Positions 17,326-27,049 are shown, counted from the stretch's first letter. The stretch: 64,000 bases of DNA from Laspinema sp963821735 (GCA_963821735.1 CAWGFK010000056.1:1-64000), one strand, 5' to 3'. Notes: generated from the sequence alone by a model not told the origin. A program made the numbers and translations.

Positions 17326-20300
17326 TTACTCCAAAATTGCTTGTTTATTTAAGGCAATCAGTTGTTTGAAACTGTCGTTATCCAGTTCGGTTAGCCAGGA
17401 TTCATCACTGCCGACGATCGCCGAGGAGAGACGCTTTTTATCTTCCAGGGTGCGATCGATTCGTTCTTCCAGGGTTCCTATGGCAATAAATTTATGGACA
17501 AACACATTTTTTTCTTGTCCAATCCGGAAGGCGCGATCGGTGGCTTGATCTTCCACTGCCGGGTTCCACCAGCGATCGAAGTGGAACACATGATTCGCTT
17601 TCGTCAGGGTAATCCCCACCCCACCGGCTTTTAAGGAGAGAATAAAGATTGAAGGTTCGGTTTCGGGGTCCTGAAACTCCGCAATCATTTTTTCCCGTTT
17701 TTGACGCGGGGTTCCCCCATGTAAGTAGTGGGTTTTGTAATAAAACGTCTGTTTGAGGTATTTCTCTAAAGCCCCACAAATTTCCGTGAATTGGCTGAAA
17801 ATCAGCAGGCTTTCCCCTTCGGCGATGACTTCCTCCACCATCTCCACTAGCCGTTCCAATTTGTGCGATCGCGAGGGTAAAAACTCACTGTTATCCTGTA
17901 AAAATTGCGCCGGATGGTTACAGATTTGCTTGAGTTTCATCAGGGTGGATAAAATCAAGCCTTTGCGCTGAATGCCTTCGGCTTGTTCTAACTGTTCCGC
18001 CACATCTTTCACCACCGCTTCATATAAGGAAGCCTGTTCTTTGGTGAGGTTGCAATATTGTTTCTGTTCGACTTTATCCGGCAAATCCTTAATAATCGAA
18101 CGGTCGGTTTTCACCCGACGCAGGATAAAGGGTTCCACCAATCGTTTCAACGTAGTGGATTTAATCGGGTCATTGTCTTTTTGAATGGGCATTTCAAAGC
18201 CCTTACGAAACTGGGCTTCTTTCCCCAAATATCCCGGATTCAGGAAGTTAAAAATCGACCATAAATCTAACAGGCGGTTTTCAATCGGGGTTCCGGTTAA
18301 AGCGAGGCGATGGGTAGAGGGAAGTTTGGCGATCGCCTTGGTTTGTGCCGCTTGCGGATTCTTGATATTTTGCGCTTCATCCACCACAACCCGATGCCAC
18401 TTTACTCCCTTAAAGAGTTTTTCATCTTTGCGGGCCAAAGTAAACGAAGTAATCACCACATCATACTTTAAACTTTCAGCTTTGAATTCCTTCTCATCTT
18501 TGAGGCGATCGCTGCCATGATGCACCATTGAAGTAATATGCGGTGCAAACCGTTCAATCTCCCGTTGCCAGTTGCCAATCACCGAAGTTGGCGCAATTAA
18601 TAACGTCGGTAACGGTTTCTCTCCTCCCTCTCGTTCTAACACCAAACAGGCAATCACTTGTAAGGATTTTCCCAACCCCATATCATCCGCGAGACAGCCA
18701 TTGAGTCCCAACTGTTCCAAATATTGTACCCAAGCAACCCCGCGTTTTTGATATTCTCTCAACATCCCTTGTAATTGGGCAGGATTTTCAATGGGTTCCA
18801 GACGGCTACTATCGCGAAGTTTAGCCATCATCTCAGCCAATACCTCATCCTGTTCTACTTCAATTTCATCTGAGGCATCGCTGATTTTCTGCATAAACTC
18901 TTGCAAGGACATTTCTGGCTGTTCATCTTTATGAGACTGCCAAAATTCCAGCATTTGTTGCATTTTCTTCGGGTCTAACTCAATCCATTCTCCCCGAAAT
19001 TGGACTAAGGGAGTTTTCGCCTCAACCAGTTGTTGCCATTCCTGTTCACTCACCGGCTGTCCGGCAATGGAAAGTTCATATTTATATTGAATAATCTGCT
19101 GTAAACTAAACAGACCTTTGTTGCCTTGTCCCGCTGATTTCTTTTTAGAGGAGGCTTTCAGGCGCAGGGTTGCCCGTCTGCGTCCTTCCGGTGTCCACCA
19201 AGCAGGAACGATGACTTTATAGCCGGAATCTTCCAAAATCCAGGCACTTTCTTTGAGAAACTCAAACGCTTCCGACAAGGTTAAATCTAACCCCGTCGGA
19301 CGGTCCGTTTCTAACCCTTTTGAGAGTAACGGATACATCCGGGCGGCATACCCCAAATTTAGCAGCAGATTTTTTTCAAAGTCTGCCCCAAAGTTTTTGT
19401 AAAAGGTTTTTTTCTGGGTTTTGCTGAGAGTCCAATACTCCTCTAACGGAAGTTTCAGAGAGGGGTCTTTCTTAGAAGCGGCTACAAAGTCAATCCGCCA
19501 CCAGTCGGGTTGGTCGGCAGTTCCTTCTTGGAGTTGAAAACAGAGGTAAAATGGGGCCGTTAATTGTGCGCCGGATAATCGTTCTTTCCAACTGGACCAC
19601 TGCTGGTAAGTCTCTCGGGAAACATCGGGCCTTTTTGGGTTACTGTGACTGGTGTAGATAAAAGAGTCACTAAACTGTTTGGAGACGGTTTGGGGAATGG
19701 GAGTCTCCCCCACCAAATTATTTAATAAACATTCAGAAAAATGGCGCAGTAAGCTGGATTTTTCGTGAAATTCTAAGGGGTTTGGGATGGCAGAAAACCC
19801 GGCCACACAGGCTAAGGGCATCGCATCGCTATACTGCTGAATATCGGTTTCGTATTGGTCCGATAAAATTTCCCAACAGGAGTAATACTCGTCGGTTTGA
19901 AGGGTTTTTGCTTTTTTCCCTTTTCCGGTGGTGGAGGTCAGTGTGGCATATTTTAAGGCCGGAATGTATTGGTCTTTGAGAATGATTTGTTTAAAAACTT
20001 GGCTGTATTGATACCAAAACATTAAATCAGCGCCAAGCTGAACCTCTGCTAGATTATTGATGGCGATAAAGTGTAACTCATTTAAGGTTTTAGTTACCGA
20101 TTTTACAGTGTCATATTTGACGATATCTTCGACGTGATAGCAATCAATTTCCCAGGGATGAAATTCGCAGGTTTCCGGGGGTTCATCTTCTAGGTAGCGA
20201 AACAGTTCGACAGAAGGTAAGGGTTTATCGCCTGTGGTGGGGAGAATAAAATACTGAGAGGAAATGCGATTTTTAATCCCATTTTCGCGCAGTTCAGGAA

Positions 20301-20478
20301 TTCCCAAATTGGCCCGCAAAAATTCCGCCAATTCCGCTTTTTCTAAATGGGCGGGATGGCGTAAACTGGGCTTTTTCCGGCTGGGTTTGGGAATGGTTTC
20401 GACCCAGAGGTAAAATTGACCCTGACGAATGAAGTCGCTGGTGTTGTCCGGGATCCAGGTGCCATGAAGGATTTTCAT
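17326..20478 (-). CDS. SNF2-family DEAD/DEAH helicase
   Basis: This ~1050-residue protein has all SNF2 ATPase motifs in order: CLADDMGLGKSLQVIA (motif I, ~600), LLIAPTSVIGNW, VVVDEAQNIKNPQ (motif II, ~700), LALTGTPIENRL (III), LLIFSQF, then ILSLKAGGVGITLT and WWNPAVEDQATDRAFRIGQ (V and VI). The first ~550 residues are a bacterial SNF2 N-terminal region of unknown role. SNF2 enzymes move on double-stranded DNA using ATP. I choose the ATG at 20478, not the TTG two codons upstream. It is followed by the SWIM gene in an apparent two-gene operon. The frame is intact over 3.1 kb. Confidence 0.93.
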   Translation of the reverse strand: MKILHGTWIPDNTSDFIRQGQFYLWVETIPKPSRKKPSLRHPAHLEKAELAEFLRANLGIPELRENGIKNRISSQYFILPTTGDKPLPSVELFRYLEDEPPETCEFHPWEIDCYHVEDIVKYDTVKSVTKTLNELHFIAINNLAEVQLGADLMFWYQYSQVFKQIILKDQYIPALKYATLTSTTGKGKKAKTLQTDEYYSCWEILSDQYETDIQQYSDAMPLACVAGFSAIPNPLEFHEKSSLLRHFSECLLNNLVGETPIPQTVSKQFSDSFIYTSHSNPKRPDVSRETYQQWSSWKERLSGAQLTAPFYLCFQLQEGTADQPDWWRIDFVAASKKDPSLKLPLEEYWTLSKTQKKTFYKNFGADFEKNLLLNLGYAARMYPLLSKGLETDRPTGLDLTLSEAFEFLKESAWILEDSGYKVIVPAWWTPEGRRRATLRLKASSKKKSAGQGNKGLFSLQQIIQYKYELSIAGQPVSEQEWQQLVEAKTPLVQFRGEWIELDPKKMQQMLEFWQSHKDEQPEMSLQEFMQKISDASDEIEVEQDEVLAEMMAKLRDSSRLEPIENPAQLQGMLREYQKRGVAWVQYLEQLGLNGCLADDMGLGKSLQVIACLVLEREGGEKPLPTLLIAPTSVIGNWQREIERFAPHITSMVHHGSDRLKDEKEFKAESLKYDVVITSFTLARKDEKLFKGVKWHRVVVDEAQNIKNPQAAQTKAIAKLPSTHRLALTGTPIENRLLDLWSIFNFLNPGYLGKEAQFRKGFEMPIQKDNDPIKSTTLKRLVEPFILRRVKTDRSIIKDLPDKVEQKQYCNLTKEQASLYEAVVKDVAEQLEQAEGIQRKGLILSTLMKLKQICNHPAQFLQDNSEFLPSRSHKLERLVEMVEEVIAEGESLLIFSQFTEICGALEKYLKQTFYYKTHYLHGGTPRQKREKMIAEFQDPETEPSIFILSLKAGGVGITLTKANHVFHFDRWWNPAVEDQATDRAFRIGQEKNVFVHKFIAIGTLEERIDRTLEDKKRLSSAIVGSDESWLTELDNDSFKQLIALNKQAILE

Positions 20479-20484
20479 ACGCAA

Positions 20485-20884
20485 ATCGCAAGGTTAAGGG
20501 GTTGAGGGATGTCCTCCGGCGATGCCACCGAGGGGAGAGGCAAGAGATGCCCCTGATGATAGGGGTAGTTTATAGAGTACCATAATCACTCTCGCGCAGG
20601 GGGCGATCGCCCAAGGTTGCTCATCCGGGTTCAGCAACCCTCGATTGCCGGTCCCAAAATGGAAATCACGGAAAACCCTTGGGGAGATTTCACCCGGATA
20701 GGATTTCTGGATTCGTATCTTAGATTACATTTAAGTTGATGTTAAGAATTGTAATGATAGTAGTTACTCAAATAAAATCTTTACATTTTTTAATAAAAAA
20801 TCTGTCAAAACGGTATAAATTCACGCAGTAACTGAATAGAAAGTCGGGTTAAATCCTTAACAGACCTTTAAACAAAACATTGCT
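20485..20884. other. intergenic region between divergent genes
   Basis: The stretch contains no gene. Its right half (20700-20830) is strongly AT-rich and includes a TATAAA box at 20814-20819, without a convincing -35 element, about 65 bp before the start of the Cys-rich gene. It is likely the promoter region for both directions. Confidence 0.4.
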
Positions 20885-21148
20885 ATGAACCCCTTAAATT
20901 CTTTAACTTCTTGCTGTCGAAATTGTCGCTACTATGAGCCGGAAGGAAGACGGGGAGGGGCTTGCCAGCAACTCAACGTTCCGGTTCAAGGAACCTGGAA
21001 ATCCTGTTCTCTCGCTAGTCCAGCATTTACGCCCTCTTGGAAAGCCCTGCAAGATCTACTTCAGTGGGAACAGGAAAACCTCGATCGCACAACAGCAGCC
21101 AGTCTTCCCACCCTAGACGATTCCAAAGCTGTCGTGAATCGCCGCTAG
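20885..21148 (+). CDS. small conserved cyanobacterial Cys-rich protein
   Basis: The 87-residue protein starts with CCRNCRYYEPEGRRGGACQQ and continues LNVPVQGTWKSCSLASPAF. The spacing of the cysteines (CxxC...C...C) suggests a small metal-binding domain. Similar short proteins are common in cyanobacteria and lack a known function. The ATG at 20885 begins directly before this domain. It is followed by the coiled-coil gene on the same strand. Confidence 0.75.
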   Translation: MNPLNSLTSCCRNCRYYEPEGRRGGACQQLNVPVQGTWKSCSLASPAFTPSWKALQDLLQWEQENLDRTTAASLPTLDDSKAVVNRR

Positions 21149-21229
21149 CACCGTCTTTTAAACCCTCCGTTCAATCCATTGTTTCGGTTGTTCTGTATTC
21201 TGGAAAAAGGAATTTACCAGCTTCAGGAC

Positions 21230-22306
21230 ATGACAACCCAGCCAAACCTAGAACAGCAGTTCAATAAAATCGCCAATTTATTAGAGAAAATTCAGAATTT
21301 AGGTTTAGATTCTGAAGATGGAGAGACGAATTTTTTATCGTCTCTCCATCAATTTGAAACCGTCGCCCTTCCGTTTGAATTGGTGCAACAGGGAATGGGA
21401 CTCTGGGAGGTAATTTTTCCCCCAGAGGTGCTGGAATCCCTGGCGATGGAGGATCCGGATACCTTAGAATCCTTGGCGATCGCCCTTAGTCAAACCCTGC
21501 AAACTCAACTGGCGATTTTAAACCCGTGGTTGCCTCTACTCACCACCCCTCCGGCATTAGCCGAGAAAATCCGCGATCGCACCACCCAACTTCAGCAAAT
21601 TACTACGGAAAAAGCCGAACTTTTAGCAGCATCGGAGACCCTGTTCCATCGGGAATTAGAACTCCGTCAAGCGGGGGAAACGTTGCAGGATTCTCAACAA
21701 ACCCTTGCCGAACTTCAGGCGATTGAACAGGAATTAGCAACTACGAATTTAGAAGACTTACGCCGGGAGATTTCTACCCGACAAACTGCCCTAGAACAGG
21801 ACCGCAATCAGCTAGAAACCCTCAAACGGCAACAAGCAGAACTTGAGGCGGAAATTGCTGCAATCCAAGGACTGAATCACCAAATTTCCCGAGAATTAGA
21901 AGGACTGCAACTGCGTCGTTCTCGCTTAGAAAACCGGACGCAACAACAAACTGCCCAATTGATTACTTTAACTGAGACAGAACGGCAGCGCCTAGGAACC
22001 GCTTTATCGCCGTTGTTAGCAGAATTAGCCGAACAACAGTCAGCCTATCAGAATGCTCAAGGGGAATTATCTCAAGCCATTGCTGATTTTAATCGCTATC
22101 AACAACAAACTCATGAATTAATTACTTATTTAAACACTCATTATCAAACTGATGTAGAATTAGGCCAAAAATTGCCCGTGAATCAACCCAAAATTGAGAC
22201 AATAATCCAGAAGATTCAGGACAATTTAGCGGAATTGGACCAGGAACTCGCAATTGCTCAACAGCAACATGAGCGATCGCAGGAAAAAACTATTGTCACC
22301 TTTTGA
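21230..22306 (+). CDS. coiled-coil protein of unknown function
   Basis: From the ATG at 21230 (MTTQPNLEQQFNKIANLL), which I prefer to the upstream 21179 start because it opens the conserved-looking part, the protein has ~358 residues. Residues ~110-290 are almost entirely heptad-like, rich in Gln, Glu, Leu and Ala (LEAEIAAIQGLNHQISRELE and similar), and predict a long coiled coil. No signal peptide or membrane segment is seen. Function unknown. Confidence 0.7.
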   Translation: MTTQPNLEQQFNKIANLLEKIQNLGLDSEDGETNFLSSLHQFETVALPFELVQQGMGLWEVIFPPEVLESLAMEDPDTLESLAIALSQTLQTQLAILNPWLPLLTTPPALAEKIRDRTTQLQQITTEKAELLAASETLFHRELELRQAGETLQDSQQTLAELQAIEQELATTNLEDLRREISTRQTALEQDRNQLETLKRQQAELEAEIAAIQGLNHQISRELEGLQLRRSRLENRTQQQTAQLITLTETERQRLGTALSPLLAELAEQQSAYQNAQGELSQAIADFNRYQQQTHELITYLNTHYQTDVELGQKLPVNQPKIETIIQKIQDNLAELDQELAIAQQQHERSQEKTIVTF

Positions 22307-22320
22307 GGGAAAATCGGGTT

Positions 22321-23304
22321 TCAACCCAGACGGGGTGAACCCAACCGACTCAGCAGCATCAGGGACCAAGGCAGGTTCAGATTGGGAACCAGATTGGCAT
22401 AGGGTCTCAATTCTGGGACGGCAAAGGGGAGGAGGAAGCGCAGGGACCGCAAGGACACCGGGGAGGTGCCATCTTCATCCACCAGTCCATACCGTTGCGC
22501 CACTTCTGCTACAATTTGCACCCGTCCGGTATGCTGCATCACGGTGGGGTCCGCAGCTAAGGCGGCGATCGCCCGTCCGGTGAGGAGGGGCGTTTCCCAG
22601 TTGTAGCGTTCTCGGAACCCAGAAAATTGGCGATCGTCCATCTCACTTGCCGCCATTTGATCCGCCATACTGGACATTTGTTCTGTTCCCACAATTCCCG
22701 GCCAAATCGAGAGTGAGGCGACATTATAGGGTTTGAGTTCCACTGCCATCTCTGCCGCGAGGCGATCGCAACCGGATTTCCCCACCCCATAAGGCACTCC
22801 AAAAATATAAGATAGCCCTCCCCAAGAGGAAATCGTACAAATCAACCCCTGCTGACGCGGTGTCATCATCCGCGCTGCCAAAACACTGGTCACATAGTGA
22901 CTCCGTAGACCCACATTGTTACAAGCATCCCAAAAACTCGGTTCACTCTCCCAGAATGGCCGACCCTGGGCATTCATTAAGGCTTGCACCCCGGCATATA
23001 CATTATTTACCAATAGGTCAAGGTGTCCGAAATCCGATTGAATCTGGTCAAACAGCGATCGCACTTGGTCATCATCGCTATGGTCCACCTGCACGGGAAT
23101 ACAGAGCCCTCCAGCCGCTTCCACTGCCGCTTCTGTCTCTCTCAGACTCCCGGAAAGTTCTCCCTCTCCAGTCGCCGGGTCCAGACTCCGCCCGGTGATA
23201 TACACCGTCGCCCCCGCTTCCCCCAGTCCAATGGCGATGCCTTTACCCAGGCCCCGGGTCGCCCCGGTGACAACTGTAACTTTGCCTTCAAGTGGTTTAG
23301 TCAT
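22321..23304 (-). CDS. short-chain dehydrogenase (DHRS1-like)
   Basis: The 327-residue protein is an NAD(P)-dependent SDR. It has TGATRGLGKG for the cofactor (residues ~13-22), LLVNNVYAG as the NNAG equivalent, the SSWGG serine and the YGVGKSGCDRLA catalytic Tyr/Lys. The extended loop with NNVYAG and the C-terminal tail of ~70 residues after the core fit the DHRS1-like subgroup. The substrate is unknown. It is convergent with the coiled-coil gene, only 14 bp apart. Confidence 0.88.
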   Translation of the reverse strand: MTKPLEGKVTVVTGATRGLGKGIAIGLGEAGATVYITGRSLDPATGEGELSGSLRETEAAVEAAGGLCIPVQVDHSDDDQVRSLFDQIQSDFGHLDLLVNNVYAGVQALMNAQGRPFWESEPSFWDACNNVGLRSHYVTSVLAARMMTPRQQGLICTISSWGGLSYIFGVPYGVGKSGCDRLAAEMAVELKPYNVASLSIWPGIVGTEQMSSMADQMAASEMDDRQFSGFRERYNWETPLLTGRAIAALAADPTVMQHTGRVQIVAEVAQRYGLVDEDGTSPVSLRSLRFLLPFAVPELRPYANLVPNLNLPWSLMLLSRLGSPRLG

Positions 23305-23448
23305 GATGAATTGATGATTATTTGGATGATTAATTTCTGAATTAATGAATCATTTTACTACAAGGATTGGGGTCCTGTGGAGATTAGCCCTGATCTCTGA
23401 GCGATTTTTAGAAGGAATCTTCGCCAACGCGCTGATTCCCGGATGGTT

Positions 23449-23454
23449 TATAAT
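23449..23454 (+). promoter_or_regulatory. possible -10 box for arfB
   Basis: A consensus TATAAT lies 77 bp before the arfB start. No good -35 hexamer is found at 16-18 bp upstream, so the call is tentative. Confidence 0.3.
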
Positions 23455-23530
23455 AGAAGCGTTTGCGGCTGCCAATTCTCTAACAAGTTGCTGAACCAAC
23501 CCGGTTAAATTCTCATTTTATTCTTAAATT

Positions 23531-23944
23531 ATGCTACAAATTTCCAACACCGTCAGTATCCTAGAAAACGAAATTCAAATTAGTGCGGTTCGTTCTCAAG
23601 GGGCGGGAGGGCAAAATGTAAATAAGGTGGCAACCGCGATTCATTTGCGTTTTGATATCAAAGCATCCTCCCTACCGGAACGCTACAAAAATCGCCTATT
23701 GAGTCTCAGCGATCATCGCATTACGCAAGAGGGGGTAATTATTATCAAATCCCAAGAATCTCGCAGTCAGTTAGAAAACCGCCAGGAAGCCTTGATGCGG
23801 TTGCAAGAGTTGATTAAAAGTGCTGTTGCTGTGCCGAAAAAACGCTTTAAAAGCAAACCCACGCGCAGTTCTCAGCGCAAACGTCTCGACAGCAAAACGA
23901 AGCGGGGACAGATTAAAGCGATGAGACGGAAGGTTATTGATTAA
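23531..23944 (+). CDS. arfB: alternative ribosome-rescue factor, peptidyl-tRNA hydrolase
   Basis: The 137-residue protein has the release-factor GGQ loop (RSQGAGGQNVNKVATA, residues ~21-36), lacks the codon-recognition domains of RF1/RF2 and ends in a basic tail (KKRFKSKPTRSSQRKRLDSK) that reaches into the empty mRNA channel. This is the ArfB/YaeJ architecture: it hydrolyses peptidyl-tRNA on stalled ribosomes. The length is typical and the frame intact. A palindromic hairpin follows 12 bp after the stop. Confidence 0.92.
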   Translation: MLQISNTVSILENEIQISAVRSQGAGGQNVNKVATAIHLRFDIKASSLPERYKNRLLSLSDHRITQEGVIIIKSQESRSQLENRQEALMRLQELIKSAVAVPKKRFKSKPTRSSQRKRLDSKTKRGQIKAMRRKVID

Positions 23945-23956
23945 TTATCTTTTTTC

Positions 23957-23976
23957 GGGCGATTCTCGAATCGCCC
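23957..23976. terminator. palindromic element, probable terminator between convergent genes
   Basis: Perfect 9-bp arms (GGGCGATTC / GAATCGCCC) surround a TC centre and are followed by CCTACAG. It belongs to the same GGGCG...CGCCCCTACA family of elements found near 33.3 and 49.05 kb. Confidence 0.5.
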
Positions 23977-24022
23977 CTACAGATTTGGTTTTCTCTTCAA
24001 AGAAACCGTAAGTTAGGCTTGA

Positions 24023-24331
24023 TTAAGACAGCGGTTTCTCGGAAGGGCAAAATCGTTGCAGCAACTCTTCCCGAGAAAGGGTTAATAATACCCGGGCTAA
24101 CTCTTCACGGGGTAACTGCAATAAGGCTTCGATAATTGAGCTAACTTCTGCATCAATCATTGTTTCAAGTCGAAATTTTAAAATACTCCTAACCATTTCT
24201 GCCCGTTCTACTTGGATCATGAGGTGAGTATTCTGTTCCAAATTATCGTAGAAACTTTTCGTAAAGCCTTCGATAAAACCTTGCTTGAATAATTCGTCTC
24301 GCTCATGCATATATTCTCTGGAAAATCCCAT
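24023..24331 (-). CDS. small Rpn-like C-terminal tail protein, copy 3
   Basis: From the ATG at 24331 (preceded by GGAG at normal spacing), about 102 residues are encoded. The last 35 (SSIIEALLQLPREELARVLL and on through LSREELLQRF) match the C-terminus of the full-length protein encoded at 24711-25628. The nuclease part is absent. It may be a remnant left by tandem duplication or a small regulator derived from the tail. I cannot assign a function. Confidence 0.5.
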   Translation of the reverse strand: MGFSREYMHERDELFKQGFIEGFTKSFYDNLEQNTHLMIQVERAEMVRSILKFRLETMIDAEVSSIIEALLQLPREELARVLLTLSREELLQRFCPSEKPLS

Positions 24332-24373
24332 AATTTTCTCCTGGTTATCTCCATCTAATAAACTCAATGTATG

Positions 24374-24622
24374 TCACGCCAATCCAGGTTTCTCGGAACG
24401 GCGAAATCGTTGCAGCAACTCTTCCCGAGAAAAGGTTAATAACACGGGAATTAATTCTTTAGGCGGTAACTGCAATAATGCCTCGATAATGGAAGCTAGT
24501 TCCTCATCAATTGAATCAAATCGAAATTTTAGGATTTCTTTAACCCATTGCTTCCGTTCTTGTTGGATACCTTCTTGGATTGCTTCTTCTCTCTGCTGTA
24601 AATAAGCTGGTGAGAATTTCAT
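24374..24622 (-). CDS. small Rpn-like C-terminal tail protein, copy 2
   Basis: The 82 residues (MKFSPAYLQQREEAIQEGIQ onward) closely match the last ~85 residues of the neighbouring full-length protein, which contains MNLSPAYLELQEATLQEGIQ, and end with LSREELLQRF-like FSREELLQRFRRS. The start codon corresponds to an internal Met of the long protein. It lies between the full-length gene and copy 3, so three copies of the tail lie in tandem. Confidence 0.5.
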   Translation of the reverse strand: MKFSPAYLQQREEAIQEGIQQERKQWVKEILKFRFDSIDEELASIIEALLQLPPKELIPVLLTFSREELLQRFRRSEKPGLA

Positions 24623-24710
24623 GAGGAACTTCCGTGCAAGATTGATTTTGGAAATGATTTTTACAATTTAATATTGAGGGGCATTAGTTTAGCCCCTCAA
24701 TATTAGGTTA

Positions 24711-25628
24711 CTATGACCGGCCAAAGCGTTGCAGTAACTCTTCCCGAGAAAGGTTGAATACCAACGGAGTGAACTCTTCCCTGGGTAACTGCAATAATGC
24801 GTCGATAATGGAAGCTAGTTCCTCATCAATCGAACCAAATTGGAAGTTGAGAAGATATTCAAGCATTTCCTGCCGTTCTTGTTGGACACCCTGTTGGACT
24901 CCTCGTTGGATACCTTCCTGTAAGGTGGCTTCTTGCAACTCTAGATAAGCTGGTGATAAGTTCATAATTAACTCCTGATTTTCTTGATTTGGATTTTGTC
25001 TGAGTTGGACGTTGACGCGCCAGTTGGACAGAATTTCTAACAGGTTGCGCCGGAATGGATGTCCCTGGGGTAGAGAGAGTAACTCATTCACGGCTTGTTG
25101 TTGGGTGGCCCCTCTTCCTAAGACTCGCAACCATAGGGTATTCAGGTTGGCGGGGAGTTGGTCGATCGCCACTAATGCTGTCTTCTCAAATTCTGGCATA
25201 AAATAAATCCCCGGTATCCAATTCCCTGACTGATCCAGTTGTGCGCCAAATCCGTTCACGAGTCTTTCGGAACAGGAGGGGGACAATACCCAGAGTCGGG
25301 GTAAGTCGGACTCACCGAGGGAGTTCTTTTCCCGTCGCGCTTGTCGCAAGAGGTCCCCTTGTAAGGAGTAGAGTTTGAGTTTACAGGTCCTAATCTCGAC
25401 GGGGGTGGGAGGGTTTCTAAAAACTTCAAACAAGCCGGTTGTGCTTGCCATTTGTCCTAGAACTCCCAGGGTTTCTGGCGCAGTGGCGGGGGTGGCTGCC
25501 GGGACGAAATAAACATCGATTTGTCGCACTTCGCTGGGAACGTCCCGACTGGTTTGGACTTGTCCCAGATAGGCTAATAATTCCTCTAAATATTGTTTCG
25601 CAAATTGGTCATGAGCAGTTCGGGTCAT
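24711..25628 (-). CDS. Rpn-like (putative PD-(D/E)XK nuclease) protein
   Basis: From the ATG at 25628 (MTRTAHDQFAKQYLEELLAY) the protein has ~305 residues. The N-terminal half, with EVRQIDVYFVPA and later VEIRTCKLKLYS, resembles the Rpn-type putative transposase/nuclease families abundant in cyanobacteria. The middle part has LWLRVLGRGATQQQAVNELL. The C-terminus holds Gln-rich helices (EGIQRGVQQGVQQERQEM) and the LLQLPREE...LSREELLQRF tail shared with two small genes downstream. The start I chose removes 18 poorly conserved residues. The enzymatic role is inferred from family resemblance only. Confidence 0.6.
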   Translation of the reverse strand: MTRTAHDQFAKQYLEELLAYLGQVQTSRDVPSEVRQIDVYFVPAATPATAPETLGVLGQMASTTGLFEVFRNPPTPVEIRTCKLKLYSLQGDLLRQARREKNSLGESDLPRLWVLSPSCSERLVNGFGAQLDQSGNWIPGIYFMPEFEKTALVAIDQLPANLNTLWLRVLGRGATQQQAVNELLSLPQGHPFRRNLLEILSNWRVNVQLRQNPNQENQELIMNLSPAYLELQEATLQEGIQRGVQQGVQQERQEMLEYLLNFQFGSIDEELASIIDALLQLPREEFTPLVFNLSREELLQRFGRS

Positions 25629-25713
25629 GATTCGGCTTGATTGCGGATATCCCTGATATTGATAACAGGAGTGCATTGGCACTCCTATTATTATAAACCA
25701 ATTTTGTCGCTGG

Positions 25714-26356
25714 TTAGGATAAAGTTAATCCTATCCCTTTTTGATTGAATTCTTCTACGGTTTGTTGCGAGAGTTGGTGGGAGGAAATGGCTCTTAACAT
25801 GGCGAGGGGTAAGGTTAAATGATGAGCGCCTGCTTGTAAGGAGGCAGCGGCTTCTTCTGGGGATTTAATGCTGGCGGCGAGAATTTCGACGTCGCTGCCT
25901 TTTAGAACATCTGCCATCGATCGCACTAAGGCAATGCCATCTCCTAATAATCGGGTGGCGCGGTTGACGTAGGCGATCGCCATTTTTGCCCCCGCTTCCT
26001 TTGCCACGGCTGCTTGGGCGGCACTATAAATGGCAGTCACGGAACAAGGTATGTCTGGAGATAGATGCGCGACGACTTCAAACCCAACTGGGGGTGGCTG
26101 GAACTTTTAAAATGGTGCGATCGCCTATCAAATCCCGCGCTGTTTGGCCTTCTTTGACCATGCCATCAAAATCCGACGCCGTAAGCTGGTAAAATAATGG
26201 CCCCGATGTGAGGGTAACCAATTTTTTCAAAGTCTCCTCGGGAGATAACTCACTGGTTGCCAATAAGGTTGGATTGGTGGTGATTCCCTTCACCCAGCCC
26301 ATTTTTTGGGCCAGTTCTGCTTCGGAGGCGATCGCTGAATCTAAATAAATTGCCAT
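25714..26356 (-). CDS. fructose-6-phosphate aldolase/transaldolase-like enzyme, one frame break
   Basis: From the ATG at 26356 (MAIYLDSAIASEAELAQKMG) the frame runs to a stop near 26078. The continuation VGFEVVAHLSPD... is in another frame down to 25714. Removing one C from the C-run near 26087 (ACCCCCAG) restores a 213-residue protein with TNPTLL and the Schiff-base lysine in ILKVPATP (K84), as in the FSA/TalC group. FSA-type enzymes cleave or form fructose 6-phosphate from dihydroxyacetone and glyceraldehyde 3-phosphate. Whether this one acts as aldolase or transaldolase cannot be told. The homopolymer break suggests sequencing error. It diverges from the radical SAM gene. Confidence 0.85.
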
Positions 26357-26438
26357 GATTTTTTCCCGTTCAGTTCCATTCCAAAAATACGGGAAATTGG
26401 CTACCCTTGACAATGGACCATACCCCAACCCTAACCCC

Positions 26439-27038
26439 ATGACCTTACTGAACTTGGCAGAACTTTGTCCCATCACCCGCACGTTGGGTCCAGGTCAGCG
26501 GTTTGCGATTTGGGTGCAAGGCTGTTGTTTTAACTGTTCCGGTTGTATCTCTCCGGATTGGATTCCCCAGGTGGCGGCGACTGGGGTGGAACCGCGACAG
26601 TTGGCGGAAACGATTTTATCGGTTCCCGGGACGGAAGGATTAACAGTTTCCGGGGGAGAACCGATGTTACAGGCGCAGGCACTCAGTGAATTATTTGCAC
26701 TTTTGGCAGAGGTGGATTGTTCGATTATCTGCTATACCGGGTTTACCTTAGAACAGTTACAGGCCAAGTCTGACCCGGCGATCGCCCGAGTCTTGTCTCA
26801 AATTGATGTGTTAATTGATGGACTTTATCTGCCGGAACTTAACGATAACCAAGGGTGGCGCGGTTCTGCCAATCAACGGGTGCATTTTCTCACCCCTCGG
26901 TTGGTAGCTGAAGCGAGTGCCTTTTCCTCTCGTCGGCGCGATGTGGAAATTCACTTGCGAAATGATTCCGCGTTGATGGTGGGTGTTCCGCCTCGCCATT
27001 TCTCTGATACCTTTAAACAGGTGATTGATAACAGTTAA
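26439..27038 (+). CDS. NrdG-like radical SAM activating protein
   Basis: The 199-residue protein from the ATG at 26439 (MTLLNLAELCPITRTLGPG) has the radical SAM cluster motif C29-x3-C33-x2-C36 (CCFNCSGC region), LTVSGGEPMLQ for S-adenosylmethionine, and DVLIDGLY. Its size and order match the anaerobic ribonucleotide reductase activase/4Fe-4S single-cluster family. No nrdD is in the window, so the partner is unknown. The upstream start at 26355 would overlap the divergent aldolase gene and I reject it. Confidence 0.82.
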   Translation: MTLLNLAELCPITRTLGPGQRFAIWVQGCCFNCSGCISPDWIPQVAATGVEPRQLAETILSVPGTEGLTVSGGEPMLQAQALSELFALLAEVDCSIICYTGFTLEQLQAKSDPAIARVLSQIDVLIDGLYLPELNDNQGWRGSANQRVHFLTPRLVAEASAFSSRRRDVEIHLRNDSALMVGVPPRHFSDTFKQVIDNS

Positions 27039-27049
27039 TAGCAAGGATT

